The notes beneath the pieces were generated by a model that saw only the letters and a list, made by a program, of their open reading frames with translations, did no database searches and was not told the DNA's origin. The position numbers and the translations under genes are program-made. 64,000 bases of DNA from Micromonospora siamensis (lineage in GTDB: Bacteria > Actinomycetota > Actinomycetes > Mycobacteriales > Micromonosporaceae): the NCBI RefSeq assembly GCF_900090305.1, contig NZ_LT607751.1, forward strand, positions 310,001-374,000, read 5' to 3'. This document shows, piece by piece, positions 36,347-44,864 of this stretch (the first letter of the stretch is position 1; each line of letters opens with the position of its first letter).

Positions 36347-36432
36347 GGTAGAAGTTAGAACTCGAAGTTCAAAGCGAAGGGCGAGGGACCAGGCCAAGTT
36401 GGCCGCAGTCCCCCGCCCCGGGAGTTGGCTAA

Positions 36433-36621
36433 CTAGTTCTCGTCGCCAGGTTTGCGGCCATCGTTGACGAGAACAAGCACCAGCAAGACCAGCAGGACGA
36501 GCTCGGTGAGTCCGGGCTCGTCCCTGCCGGTCGCCGCGTGCAAGTTGGCGACCACTTCGCAGGCCAAAGCCAGGTTCACGAGTGAGCCGGACCGCTGGTC
36601 CTTCCCCTCTGGGGTGATCAT
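36433..36621 (-). CDS. Small element protein with Leu/Val-rich helix
   Basis: 62 residues from an ATG with GAGAGGG upstream. A hydrophilic start with LVNLALACEVVANLHAATGRDEPG is followed by the hydrophobic run LTELVLLVLLVLVLVN and a charged end. It could be a short membrane peptide. It lies at the attR side of the element in the same direction as integrase and rep. Confidence 0.45.
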   Translation of the reverse strand: MITPEGKDQRSGSLVNLALACEVVANLHAATGRDEPGLTELVLLVLLVLVLVNDGRKPGDEN

Positions 36622-36902
36622 CGAGTTCCCTCTCTTCCGGGTACCCCCTCCAGGGGGGCTGCAGCACCTCCTGGAATCGGAGCCAGCCCGGAAAAGCGGT
36701 CGGTAGATCACACCGCACCCAATCGTAACTGAGAGGCACCCGCCGGTTGAAACCGGACGACTGCGGGGCGCGTCGGGGGCACCTTGGGTGACTATCTGGG
36801 TGACGACGGACCCGAACATGGACGGACGACGGCGGACACCGGCGGACCGCCGCAGCAGCTCGTCCGCCCACGCCAACCAGCTACGAGACCATCGGTCGTT
36901 CC
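36622..36902. other. Non-coding attR flank of the element
   Basis: 281 bases with short GC hairpins and the right candidate arm site at 36785-36808. No gene is supported here. Confidence 0.5.
36785..36808. repeat. Candidate integrase arm site, right
   Basis: Partner of 28446-28469 (20 of 24 identical, same orientation, GTGAC units 12 bases apart), 94 bases from the attR core. Confidence 0.55.
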
Positions 36903-36946
36903 TTCGGGACGAAGAGGTCGTCGGTTCGAATCCGGCCACCCCGACC
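36903..36946 (+). repeat. attR core (3' part of tRNA-Pro)
   Basis: Second copy of the 44-bp core. It lacks the 5' half of the tRNA, and the base after CC is G, so it cannot make a tRNA. Confidence 0.9.
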
Positions 36947-36955
36947 GAGATGGGC

Positions 36956-36988
36956 AAGGCCAGGTGAGAGAAAATCTCACCTGGCCTT
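36956..36988 (+). terminator. Displaced chromosomal tRNA-Pro terminator
   Basis: 14-bp perfect arms (AAGGCCAGGTGAGA and complement), 5-base loop and a closing TTTT. It stands just after attR and before insertion would have followed tRNA-Pro directly. Confidence 0.8.
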
Positions 36989-37018
36989 TTCCGTGTCCGC
37001 GGGCAGGCCGCCGGGGCG

Positions 37019-37429
37019 CTACGAGGTGGACGCGGGCGGCGGGGCGAGCACCTCGGCGATCAACTGGGTGTCGGTGTACTCGGTGACCTCGGCCACCTTG
37101 CCGTCGCGCAGCACGAAGATCCAGCAGTACCGGTTCGGGTAGGGACGACCCGCCGTCGTGACGCTGTGGTTGCGGGCCTCGACGACGACCACGTCTCCGT
37201 CGGCCACGAAGCGCTCGGCGCTGACGATGTTACGGCCGCCGAACTGCTCCGCGAGCGGACCGAGCAGCTCGGCCAGCACGGCACGCTTCCCCTGGTAGGT
37301 GCGCGACCACGCGGTCCGCCCGATGATCGTCCAGCGGACGTCGTCGGCCAGCGCGTCGACGAACGGCCGCCCGTTGCCCTTCGCGGTCTCGGCGAAGACC
37401 CCTTGGAGGAACGCCTTGCTGCTGAGCAC
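37019..37429 (-). CDS. NTF2/SnoaL-like protein
   Basis: 136 residues from GTG with AGGAGGG upstream. ALADDVRWTIIGRTAWSRTYQGKRAVLAELLGPL and YCWIFVLRDGKVAEVTEYTDTQLI are the typical cone-fold strands of SnoaL/ketosteroid isomerase-like proteins. Such proteins may isomerise or just bind small hydrophobic ligands. It lies downstream of an MFS gene on the same strand but after a terminator-like hairpin, and a TACCGT -10-like box stands in the gap. Confidence 0.75.
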   Translation of the reverse strand: MLSSKAFLQGVFAETAKGNGRPFVDALADDVRWTIIGRTAWSRTYQGKRAVLAELLGPLAEQFGGRNIVSAERFVADGDVVVVEARNHSVTTAGRPYPNRYCWIFVLRDGKVAEVTEYTDTQLIAEVLAPPPASTS

Positions 37430-37480
37430 CTGGCATCCCTCCTGATCGGACGGTACACGGTTCTCCCATTGTGCGCCCTG

Positions 37481-37511
37481 GCCCTCGGCCCGGGGGTCCC
37501 GAGCCGAGGGC
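37481..37511 (-). terminator. Hairpin after the MFS gene
   Basis: 9-bp arms GCCCTCGGC and GCCGAGGGC around 13 bases; lies between the MFS gene and the downstream NTF2-like gene. Confidence 0.5.
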
Positions 37512-37524
37512 ACCGGCCGACGAA

Positions 37525-38727
37525 CTAGCGGAGCGGCACCGGCCGGGCATCGGGCGTCCCGGCCAGCAGTGCCGCCGACAGCGCCGCACAGCCCGCCGCC
37601 GCCACGAAGATCAACCCTGGCGACGCGTACGCCAGCAGCCACCCGAACGCCGCGCCGGCCGTGACCGGCACCACGGTCTCCGCCAGGGCGCCGATCCCGG
37701 TCAGCGCCCCCTGCACGGCGCCCTGCTCGTCTGCCCGGACGATGCGCGAGATCCACGACTGTGCCGCCGCCCCGGCGACCGAGCCGAGCACGCCGACCGC
37801 CACCAGGACGTAGAGGAGCCAGGGCACGGTGACGAACGCCGTACCCAGCAGCGACACCGCACCGACCAGGCTGCCCGTCACGGCGGCCCGCTTCTCGCCG
37901 AGCAGCCGGACGACCGGCCCGACGGCCCGGGCCTGGAAGACCGCGCCCGCGAGCGCGCCGGCGGCCAGCACCACACCGACCCGGGTGGTGCCCCAGGCGA
38001 ACTGGTACGTGAGGAAGAACGCCCACGTCGACTGGTGGACCATCCGGGCGACGTCGGCGCAGAGGCGCGCGTACGCGAGCCGCCCGAGCACCGGCCGGCG
38101 CAGGACGGCACCGATCGCGCCGACCGGGTTCGCCGCGCGCAGGGTCAGCCGGGTGGTCCGGTCGCCCGGGCGGGACTCGGGCAGCACGAACCAGCCGTAG
38201 GCGACGTTGGCGAGGGAGAGCGCCGCCGCGGCGAGGAACGGCAGGCGTACGTCGACCGCGCCGAGCAGACCGCCGATGACGGGTCCGGCGACGAAGCCCA
38301 GCCCGAAGGCGGCCCCGATCGACCCGTACGCGCCGGCCCGCCGGTCGGGCTCCGTGATGTCCGCGATGTAGGCGTTGACCACCGTGTACGTCCCCGCGCA
38401 GGCCCCGGCGAGGGCGTGGAACGCCAGCAGCGGCCAGGGGCCGGAGGCCGTGGCGTGGGCGAGCCAGTCGACGCCGAGGCAGGTCAGCGAGGCGAGCAGG
38501 ACGGGCCGCCGGCCGTACCGGTCGGATAGGCGGCCGAGCAGCGGTGAGACGACGAACTGGAGCAGGCCGAAGGTCGAGCCCATCAGGCCGGACCAGAGGA
38601 CGGCCGACCTGGCGTCCGCGGTGACGGCCGTCAGCAGGGCCGGCAGGATCGGCACGATCAGGCCGAGCCCGAGCATGTCCAGGAAGACGGTGACGAGGAG
38701 GAAGGAGAGGGCGGGCGCCCGGCGCAT
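37525..38727 (-). CDS. MFS transporter, TetA-like (12 TM)
   Basis: 400 residues; ATG with AGGAG upstream. The DHA1/Tet signature is clear: LDMLGLGLIVPILPAL in helix 1, GRLSDRYGRRPVLLASL in loop 2-3, and YIADITEPDRRAGAYGSIGAAFGLGFVAGPVIGGLLG across helices 4-5. It is likely a proton-driven drug exporter in the cytoplasmic membrane. A hairpin (GTCGGGAG at 38740-38747 with CTCCCGAC at 38761-38768) lies just upstream of the start and may control its mRNA. The substrate is unknown. Confidence 0.85.
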   Translation of the reverse strand: MRRAPALSFLLVTVFLDMLGLGLIVPILPALLTAVTADARSAVLWSGLMGSTFGLLQFVVSPLLGRLSDRYGRRPVLLASLTCLGVDWLAHATASGPWPLLAFHALAGACAGTYTVVNAYIADITEPDRRAGAYGSIGAAFGLGFVAGPVIGGLLGAVDVRLPFLAAAALSLANVAYGWFVLPESRPGDRTTRLTLRAANPVGAIGAVLRRPVLGRLAYARLCADVARMVHQSTWAFFLTYQFAWGTTRVGVVLAAGALAGAVFQARAVGPVVRLLGEKRAAVTGSLVGAVSLLGTAFVTVPWLLYVLVAVGVLGSVAGAAAQSWISRIVRADEQGAVQGALTGIGALAETVVPVTAGAAFGWLLAYASPGLIFVAAAGCAALSAALLAGTPDARPVPLR

Positions 38728-38833
38728 TGCGGCTCCTGAGTCGGGAGAAGGGCAGGGCCCCTCCCGACCCACGGCGTGCCGAAGGTACGGAGGATCAGAA
38801 TATCGATGCCGTCAACTGACTTTTGGAGTCGCC

Positions 38834-39286
38834 ATGCGAAACCCGGACACGAGTACGGCCGCCACGTCGCGGGTCTACGTCGACATGGTCGGCGACCTGT
38901 TCCACGCGGGTCACGTCTCGCTCCTGCGGGAGGCCCGCCGCCACGGTGACCGGCTGGTCGTCGGCGTGCTGTCCGACGACACCGCCGCCTCGTACAAGCG
39001 TCGTCCCATCATGACGCTCGCCGAGCGGGTCGCCGTGATCGAGTCGTGCCGGTACGTCGACGAGGTGATCGCGGACGCCCCGTTCCGGGTGACCGCGGAG
39101 TTCCTCGCCGCGCATGGGATCAGCACCGTGGTGCACGGTGACGACCTGTCGCCCGAGGGGGCCGAGTTCGTGTACGGGCCCGCTGCGGCGTCCGGACGAC
39201 TCGCCTACGTCCGCCGGACGGGAGGGATCTCCACCACCCAGTTGATCCAGCGAGTGCTCGACGCGGCGGCCTCCGGAGAGGAATGA
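38834..39286 (+). CDS. Cytidylyltransferase-like nucleotidyltransferase
   Basis: 150 residues; ATG with GGAG upstream. VYVDMVGDLFHAGHVSLLREAR holds the HxGH motif (H24-H27), and GISTTQLIQRV is the ISTT-type C-terminal motif of glycerol-3-phosphate and phosphoethanolamine cytidylyltransferases. It should couple CTP to a phosphorylated alcohol. Length fits a single catalytic domain. It is divergent from the MFS gene with a 106-base gap. Substrate cannot be fixed from sequence. Confidence 0.82.
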   Translation: MRNPDTSTAATSRVYVDMVGDLFHAGHVSLLREARRHGDRLVVGVLSDDTAASYKRRPIMTLAERVAVIESCRYVDEVIADAPFRVTAEFLAAHGISTVVHGDDLSPEGAEFVYGPAAASGRLAYVRRTGGISTTQLIQRVLDAAASGEE

Positions 39287-39382
39287 CCGCCTCCGTCCCA
39301 CCCTCTTGGTCGGGGCGTCCCGTAACGGACGGAACGACGAACGTCACGAGCGGTCGGCGGATCTTTCTGGCAGAGTTGTCCG

Positions 39383-40636
39383 ATGAGCGCGCTGACCCGA
39401 TCCCGCCTGACCGACTGGACCGTCGTCGTACCCGTGCTCGCGGTCCTCGTTCTGGCCGTCACCTGGAATCGCGAACTCCCCGGCTACGTGATCGCCGTGG
39501 TGGCCGCCCTGCTGGCCGGCGCGGTGCTCGCCGCCGTGCACCACGCGGAGGTGGTGGCGCACAAGGTGGGTGAGCCGTACGGCTCCCTGGTGCTCGCCGT
39601 CGCCGTGACGGTCATCGAGGTCGCCCTGATCGTGACGCTGATGGTCAGCGGTGGGGACAAGGCCCAGGCACTGGCCCGGGACACCGTCTTCGCCGCCGTG
39701 ATGATCACCTGTAACGGCATCCTCGGCCTGTCCCTGCTGCTCGGGGCGCTGCGCAGGGGCGTGGCCGTGTTCAACCCGGAGGGGACCGGCGGTGCGCTCG
39801 CCACCGTGGCCACCCTCGCCACGCTGAGCCTGGTGGTGCCGAGCTTCACCACCAGCCGGCCCGGTCCGGAGTTCTCCCCGGACCAGTTGGCCTTCGCCGC
39901 GGTGGCGTCGCTCGCGCTCTACGGGCTCTTCGTGGTGGTGCAGACCGGCCGGCACCGCGACTACTTCCTGCCGGTCGAGACGGTGGGCCGGCCCGCCGGC
40001 GCCACCAGCCGGGCCGTCGCCCCGGCTCGGACCGTCGCCCCCGTCAGGCGGGCCGGTGATCCCGCAGCCGAGCCCGAAGGCGGCACCGCCGGACGGGCGG
40101 GCGACGCGACCAGCCGGGCCGCCGGCGACCCCGAGGGGCCGGTCGACGCCGACGGTGACGGGCACGCCGACCCGCCGAGCACGAGGGCCGCCCTGCTCAG
40201 CCTCGGACTGCTGCTGGTCGCCCTGGTGGCCGTGGTCGGCGACGCCAAGACGGTGTCGCCGACGATCGAGGCGGGGGTCTCGGCGGCGAACCTGCCGCAG
40301 TCCTTCGTCGGCGTCGTCATCGCCCTGCTGGTGCTGCTGCCGGAGACGCTGGCCGCCGCCCGCGCCGCCCGCCGGGGCCGGGTGCAGATCAGCCTCAACC
40401 TGGCGTTGGGCTCGGCCATGGCCAGCATCGGCCTCACCATCCCGGCGATCGCGATCGCCTCGATCTGGCTGGACGGCCCGCTGCTGCTCGGCCTCGGCGG
40501 CACCCAGCTGACGCTGCTGGCGTTGACGGTGGTGGCCGGTGTGCTGACCGTGGTGCCGGGACGGGCGACGCTGCTCCAGGGCGGGGTGCATCTGGTGCTG
40601 ATGGCCGCGTTCGTCTTCCTCGCCGCCAGCCCGTGA
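39383..40636 (+). CDS. Ca2+/H+ antiporter-like cation exchanger (ChaA/y4hA type)
   Basis: 417 residues, about 11 membrane helices. Both alpha-repeats of the CaCA superfamily can be seen: GEPYGSLVLAVAVTVIEVALI near residue 65 and LLPETLAAARAARRGRVQISLNLALGSAMASIGLTIPAIA near 320, each with an acidic residue for ion binding. A charged, Pro/Ala-rich cytosolic loop (about 195-265) separates the halves. It likely exports calcium or sodium/potassium in exchange for protons. No strong ribosome-binding site is seen. Confidence 0.85.
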   Translation: MSALTRSRLTDWTVVVPVLAVLVLAVTWNRELPGYVIAVVAALLAGAVLAAVHHAEVVAHKVGEPYGSLVLAVAVTVIEVALIVTLMVSGGDKAQALARDTVFAAVMITCNGILGLSLLLGALRRGVAVFNPEGTGGALATVATLATLSLVVPSFTTSRPGPEFSPDQLAFAAVASLALYGLFVVVQTGRHRDYFLPVETVGRPAGATSRAVAPARTVAPVRRAGDPAAEPEGGTAGRAGDATSRAAGDPEGPVDADGDGHADPPSTRAALLSLGLLLVALVAVVGDAKTVSPTIEAGVSAANLPQSFVGVVIALLVLLPETLAAARAARRGRVQISLNLALGSAMASIGLTIPAIAIASIWLDGPLLLGLGGTQLTLLALTVVAGVLTVVPGRATLLQGGVHLVLMAAFVFLAASP

Positions 40637-40679
40637 GCGGCCGCCAGCCGGTGACCGGCCGGCCCGGCGCCGGCCGGGC

Positions 40680-41153
40680 TCAGTCGTGCAGCTCGGTGCG
40701 GGCGACCTCAGCGAAGGCCGCCTCCAGATAGCCGGCGAGCGGCCGGCGGGTCAGGGCGAGCAGGTCGGCCACGAGCAGTGGTCCGTGCCCGGCGACGGCG
40801 GCCGGCCCGGGCGCCGCCTCGTCGTCGGCTGGCTCGTAGACGCCCAGGGCGGAGGCGAGCAGCACCAGCAGCACGTGCGGGTCGACCTCGGGCCACCACT
40901 GCCCGGCGGAGCGGACGCAGCCTGCCAGCACCCGCCGGACGTCGTCGCCGTCCAGGCCGTCCGGGTTGGTCTCCTCCAGCAGCAGCCGCACCACGGCGCC
41001 GAGGACCAGCCCGGACCGGTCGGCCGCGGCCAGCCGGGCCACCGCCGGCTCGTAGGCCTCGGCGTCCCGGGCCTGCGCCGCCGCCACCGCTTCCTGCGCC
41101 GTGGACGCGATCTCGCGGGCAGGTGCGGGCAGGTGTCGCCAGGTCACGCTCAC
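40680..41153 (-). CDS. Hypothetical helical protein
   Basis: 157 residues from GTG at 41153, 6 bases after an AATGCT box, so probably leaderless. The sequence is almost all alpha-helix-forming (EIASTAQEAVAAAQARDAEAYEPAVARLAAADRSGLVLGAVVRLLLEE, then HVLLVLLASALGVYEP). I do not recognise a named family. Divergent from an MFS gene; convergent with the antiporter gene. Confidence 0.6.
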   Translation of the reverse strand: MSVTWRHLPAPAREIASTAQEAVAAAQARDAEAYEPAVARLAAADRSGLVLGAVVRLLLEETNPDGLDGDDVRRVLAGCVRSAGQWWPEVDPHVLLVLLASALGVYEPADDEAAPGPAAVAGHGPLLVADLLALTRRPLAGYLEAAFAEVARTELHD

Positions 41154-41252
41154 CGGTCGAGCATTACAGAACCCTCCGACAGCCTCGGCGGCCACCCGGT
41201 CCGGCGGTAATCCGGTCGCGGGTTGTCGCACCTTACGAAGAGAATCCCTGCC

Positions 41253-42527
41253 ATGCTGCGCCGCTCCCTCCCTCGCCGCCCGGAAGCCCGCCGGATGCTG
41301 GTGGGCACCCTCCTGTCGGCGATCGGTCGGGGGCTGACCCTGCCGTTCCTGTTCATCTACCTGACCGACGTGCGCGGGCTCTCCGACCCGCGCGCCGGCC
41401 TGGTGATCGGCTGGTACGGAGCGGTGACCCTGCTGCTGTCCCCGCTGGGCGGCACGCTGATCGACCGGTTCGGCGCTCGCCGGGTGGTGCTGCCCTGTCT
41501 GCTGATCGAGGCGGCGGGCACCGGCGGGCTGGCGTTGGTCGACTCGACGGCGTCGGCGTTCGTGGTGGCCACGGTGATCGCGGTGGGCAGCTCGGCGATC
41601 TGGGCGGGCCAGAACACCATCCTGGCGTCGCTCACCGACGCCGACGAGCGGCAACGGGTGTACGGCTTGAACTTCGCCCTGCTCAACCTCGGCATCGGCG
41701 TGGGCGGGTTGACCTCCGGGGCGATCGTGGACACCGCCCGGCCGGCCACCTTCCAGCTGATCTACCTGCTCGACGCGGCGAGCTACCTGGTGCCGGCGCT
41801 GATCCTGCTCAGCCTGCCCGCGGTGGGGCACCGGCTGGCCGCCGCCACCATCGCCGACCCGACCGGGCCGCGGGGCGGCTACCTCACCGTGCTGCGGGAC
41901 CGACCGTTCCGCCGGCTGGTCGTCTTCGGCCTGGTCCTCACCACCTGCGGGTACGCGCAGGTCGAGGTGGGCTTCACCGCGTACGCCGTCCGGGTCGCCG
42001 AGGTGAGCCCGCGGGTGGTGGCCTGGGCGCTGGCCGGCAACACGGTGATCATCGTGCTGGCCCAACTGCTGGTCCTCCGGCACATCGAGGGGCGCAGCCG
42101 GACCCGGGCGCTGGCCGTGGTGGGGGCGTTCTTCGCGCTCGCCTGGCTGGCCCTCGGCGCCGCCGGCCTGGTCGGTCCGGGCAACGCGCTGCTGGCGGCG
42201 GGCGGGGTGGTGGCCTGTGCGGCGATCTTCGGCTTCGGCGAGACCCTGCTGTCACCGGTGATGCCGGCGCTGACCAACGCGCTCGCCACCGACGAGCTGC
42301 GCGGCCGGTACAACGCGATGAGCTCGATGATCTTCGGAGTGAGCGGGGTGATCGGTCCGGTGACCGCCGGGCCGCTGATCGGCGCGGCGGACGGGCGGAT
42401 CTGGGTGGCCGTGGTGGTCACCGGCTGCCTGCTCGCCTCGCTGTTGGCGCTGTCGCTGCGACCGATGCTCTCCCCGGAGCAGGACGGCCGGCCCGTGGCC
42501 CGCGCCGAGGAGCCGGTCCCCGCCTGA
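41253..42527 (+). CDS. MFS transporter
   Basis: 424 residues from ATG at 41253. IDRFGARRVVLPCLL is the loop 2-3 motif, and 12 helices can be traced. RGYLTVLRDRPFRRLVV-like loop (here GGYLTVLRDRPFRR) and ELRGRYNAMSSMIFGVSGVIGPVTAGPL toward the end are typical of MFS drug-efflux members related to MdtH/YxlH. Substrate unknown. A bidirectional terminator follows at 42618-42653. Confidence 0.82.
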   Translation: MLRRSLPRRPEARRMLVGTLLSAIGRGLTLPFLFIYLTDVRGLSDPRAGLVIGWYGAVTLLLSPLGGTLIDRFGARRVVLPCLLIEAAGTGGLALVDSTASAFVVATVIAVGSSAIWAGQNTILASLTDADERQRVYGLNFALLNLGIGVGGLTSGAIVDTARPATFQLIYLLDAASYLVPALILLSLPAVGHRLAAATIADPTGPRGGYLTVLRDRPFRRLVVFGLVLTTCGYAQVEVGFTAYAVRVAEVSPRVVAWALAGNTVIIVLAQLLVLRHIEGRSRTRALAVVGAFFALAWLALGAAGLVGPGNALLAAGGVVACAAIFGFGETLLSPVMPALTNALATDELRGRYNAMSSMIFGVSGVIGPVTAGPLIGAADGRIWVAVVVTGCLLASLLALSLRPMLSPEQDGRPVARAEEPVPA

Positions 42528-42617
42528 CCGGGCCGCTCCGGCCGACCTGCCGCATTCTGCGCCTACCCGGCCCCGTGAAGGCCCGGTATGCCCCACCCGG
42601 CGAACGGATGAGAACGA

Positions 42618-42653
42618 GTACGGGCCCCGGAGCGGCTGCTCCGGGGCCCGTAC
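42618..42653. terminator. Bidirectional terminator
   Basis: Perfect 16-bp arms (GTACGGGCCCCGGAGC and complement) with a 4-base loop, between the convergent MFS and 5'-nucleotidase genes. Confidence 0.82.
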
Positions 42654-42668
42654 GCGTGGTGCGGTGGA

Positions 42669-44408
42669 TCAGGCGGCCGGGACCTCGGCCGTGGTCCGGA
42701 TCCGGTTGTCGGTCGGAGCCGAGACCGGCGACTTCTCGCCCAGGTAGGCGATGAAGGCGTCCAGGTCGACCGGGCCGGTGACCAGGTTCGTGCCGCCCTT
42801 GAGGACGCTGAACCCGTCACCGCCGCCGGCGAGGAAGTTGTTCACGGTGATCCGGTAGGTGGCGCCGGTGTCGACCGGGGTGCCGCCGATGGTGAGGCTG
42901 CCCCGGACGACGCGGGTGCCGGCGCACGGGTTGTCGGTCGGCGCGCTGGTGCCGGCCGGGTCGAAGACGTAGTTGACCGTCGAGGACGGCTGCAGCGTCT
43001 TGCCCTTGGTGCCGAACTGCTGCTCCAGCATGCAGTAGAGCTGCGCACCGGTCAGGTCCAGCGTCACCAGGTTGTTGGTGAACGGCTGGACGGTGAACGC
43101 CTCCTCGTAGGTGACCGGGCCGGCGTCCAGGTCGGCGCGGACACCACCGGGGTTCATGAACGCGGCGACCGCGCCCTGCTCGTTGTCGGTGGCGGCGAGC
43201 TGCGCGTCGGCGATCAGGTTGCCCAGCGGGGACTCACCGAGGATGCAGGCGGGTGCGTCGGCCGGGCAGGTGCCGGTGAGCACCTCCTGGGCCCGCGGGA
43301 TCGCGGCGCTGGTCGAGCCGACCACCTTGGTGGCGACCGGACCGAGGGCCGTCTTGTAGCGGTTGATCAGGTCGGTCTGCGCCGGGTCCTTGGCCTGGTC
43401 CCGGGTGACGACGACGTTGTTCGCCGTGGCGGTGAGCACGTCGCCGGTCTTCCGGTCGATCTTCAGGTCGATGTCGGTGACCAGGCGACCGAAGGAGCTG
43501 GCGCTGGTGACCAACTTGCCGTTGATCTCGCAGTTGTACGCCTGGTGGGTGTGCCCGCTGACGACGGCGTCGATCGACGGATCCATCCGGTTGACGATGT
43601 CGACGATCGGGCCGGTGAAGTTGGCGCAGCCGTTGATGTCCGAGCCGGTGCCCTGGACGCCGCCCTCGTGCAGCAGCACGACGATGCTCTGCACGCCCTT
43701 GGCGCGCAGGATGCGGGCGTACTTGTTGGCGGTCTCGGCCTCGTCGGCGAAGCTCAGGCCGGCGACGCCGTCCTGGCTGACGATGTCCGGGGTGCCCTCC
43801 AGGGTCATCCCGATGAAGCCGACCTTGACCCCGTCGACCTTCTTGATCGAGTACGGCGGCAGCAGCGGCTGGCCGGTCGCGGTCTTGAACGCGTTCGCGG
43901 AGAGGTACTGGAAGTTCGCGCCCAGGTACGGGGTGCCGTCGGCGCAGCCGTCGACCGGGTGGCAGCCGCCGTTCTGGATGCGGAGCAGTTCGTTGGCGCC
44001 CTCGTCGAACTCGTGGTTGCCGACGCTGGCGACGTCGAGGCCGGCCAGGTTGAGCGCCTCGATGGTGGGCTCGTCGTGGAAGGCGGCGGAGAGCAGCGGG
44101 GAGGCGCCGATCAGGTCACCGGCGGCGACCGTGATGGTGTGCTTCTGCTCCTTCTTGGACTCACCGCGCAGCTTCTTGAGCTCGGTGGCCAGGTACTCGA
44201 CACCACCGGCGGGAACGCCGTTGATGGAGCCGCTGGAGCCGGACGGCGGCTCGAGGTTGCCGTGGAAGTCGTTGATGGCGAGCAGCTTGACGTCGACCGG
44301 CTTGGGCCGGGCGTCCGCCTGGTCGGGGGCGACGGCGACCGAGCCGAGCGCGGTCACGGCGAGCGCGGTCAGGCCGTACGCGGCCCGACGCATCCCGGGG
44401 ATGGACAT
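42669..44408 (-). CDS. Secreted 5'-nucleotidase / metallophosphoesterase (UshA/CpdB-like)
   Basis: 579 residues; ATG with GAGGAG upstream. A signal peptide (MRRAAYGLTALAVTALGSVAVA) is followed by the metallophosphoesterase domain (LLAINDFHGNLEPP, AAGDLIGASP, VGNHEFDEG, LLHEGG, VVSGHTHQAY) and the nucleotidase C-domain (GNLIADAQLAA, MNPGGVRADL, NNFLAGGGDGFSVL). All metal ligands are present. It probably hydrolyses extracellular nucleotides to recover phosphate and nucleoside. An alternative start is the ATG five codons on. Confidence 0.9.
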   Translation of the reverse strand: MSIPGMRRAAYGLTALAVTALGSVAVAPDQADARPKPVDVKLLAINDFHGNLEPPSGSSGSINGVPAGGVEYLATELKKLRGESKKEQKHTITVAAGDLIGASPLLSAAFHDEPTIEALNLAGLDVASVGNHEFDEGANELLRIQNGGCHPVDGCADGTPYLGANFQYLSANAFKTATGQPLLPPYSIKKVDGVKVGFIGMTLEGTPDIVSQDGVAGLSFADEAETANKYARILRAKGVQSIVVLLHEGGVQGTGSDINGCANFTGPIVDIVNRMDPSIDAVVSGHTHQAYNCEINGKLVTSASSFGRLVTDIDLKIDRKTGDVLTATANNVVVTRDQAKDPAQTDLINRYKTALGPVATKVVGSTSAAIPRAQEVLTGTCPADAPACILGESPLGNLIADAQLAATDNEQGAVAAFMNPGGVRADLDAGPVTYEEAFTVQPFTNNLVTLDLTGAQLYCMLEQQFGTKGKTLQPSSTVNYVFDPAGTSAPTDNPCAGTRVVRGSLTIGGTPVDTGATYRITVNNFLAGGGDGFSVLKGGTNLVTGPVDLDAFIAYLGEKSPVSAPTDNRIRTTAEVPAA

Positions 44409-44864
44409 GGAACTCCTCGTGAGATTCGGCGCACCGCCCGGGGCGCTCTGTGTGTCGCGCCGGGCGAATGGCGACGCCGGTGACGGGGGTCGATCACGGG
44501 CTGGCAGCGGTGAGGTCACGACGCTGCCCGAGACAGCGTCTCATCCGTTCCGCGATCGGTCGACCGGGGGAAGCACACCAGCGTCGGGGAACGGGTACCG
44601 ATCCTCCCGACGTTTCCGACATGACGGGCAGGTGAATTCCGGGTCGGACCGGGCGCAGCCCGGATAGAACTGGACGGATGAGGCGACGTTGGCCGGACGG
44701 CCGACGATGTCGCGGGGCCGGGAAGGGGCCCGACCGGCGGCTCGACTTCCCTGGTCGGGCCCATGGTCGCGGCACTCGCTCCAATGTGAACGGATTTTCT
44801 GGGTTTGTGGCGACGGGCAGGGGTATCGAAAGCAGGCACGGTCAACCGAGAGAAGGAGAAATTC
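44409..44864. other. 456-base divergent intergenic region
   Basis: No gene supported. It holds the sigma-B-like promoter at 44803-44826 for the secreted protein, a possible ECF-type GGAAC box at about 44589, and a GTGAAC element near 44786. The rest is GC-rich sequence without obvious repeats. Confidence 0.4.
44803..44826 (+). promoter_or_regulatory. Sigma-B-like stress promoter
   Basis: GTTT (44803-44806), 14 bases, then GGGTAT (44821-44826), matching the GNNT-N14-16-GGGTA(C/T) consensus of actinomycete sigma-B/H-family promoters. The gene start is 39 bases downstream with a strong AGAAGGAGA ribosome-binding site. Confidence 0.5.

Larger units (their letters stand above)
35671..36432. other. 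Non-coding hairpin-rich region of the element
   Basis: 762 bases without a convincing gene. It contains the 11-bp hairpin 35958-35995, the much larger hairpin 36093-36170 and tandem 12-mers at 36311-36346. The 35820-35950 part is extremely GC-rich and the 36290-36390 part AT-rich. Together this looks like a replication or transfer origin region rather than decayed coding sequence. Confidence 0.45.

Noticed and set aside
36903..36950. Second tRNA-Pro
   Set aside because: Only the 3' 44 bases are present; no acceptor 5' strand or D arm lies upstream, so it is attR.
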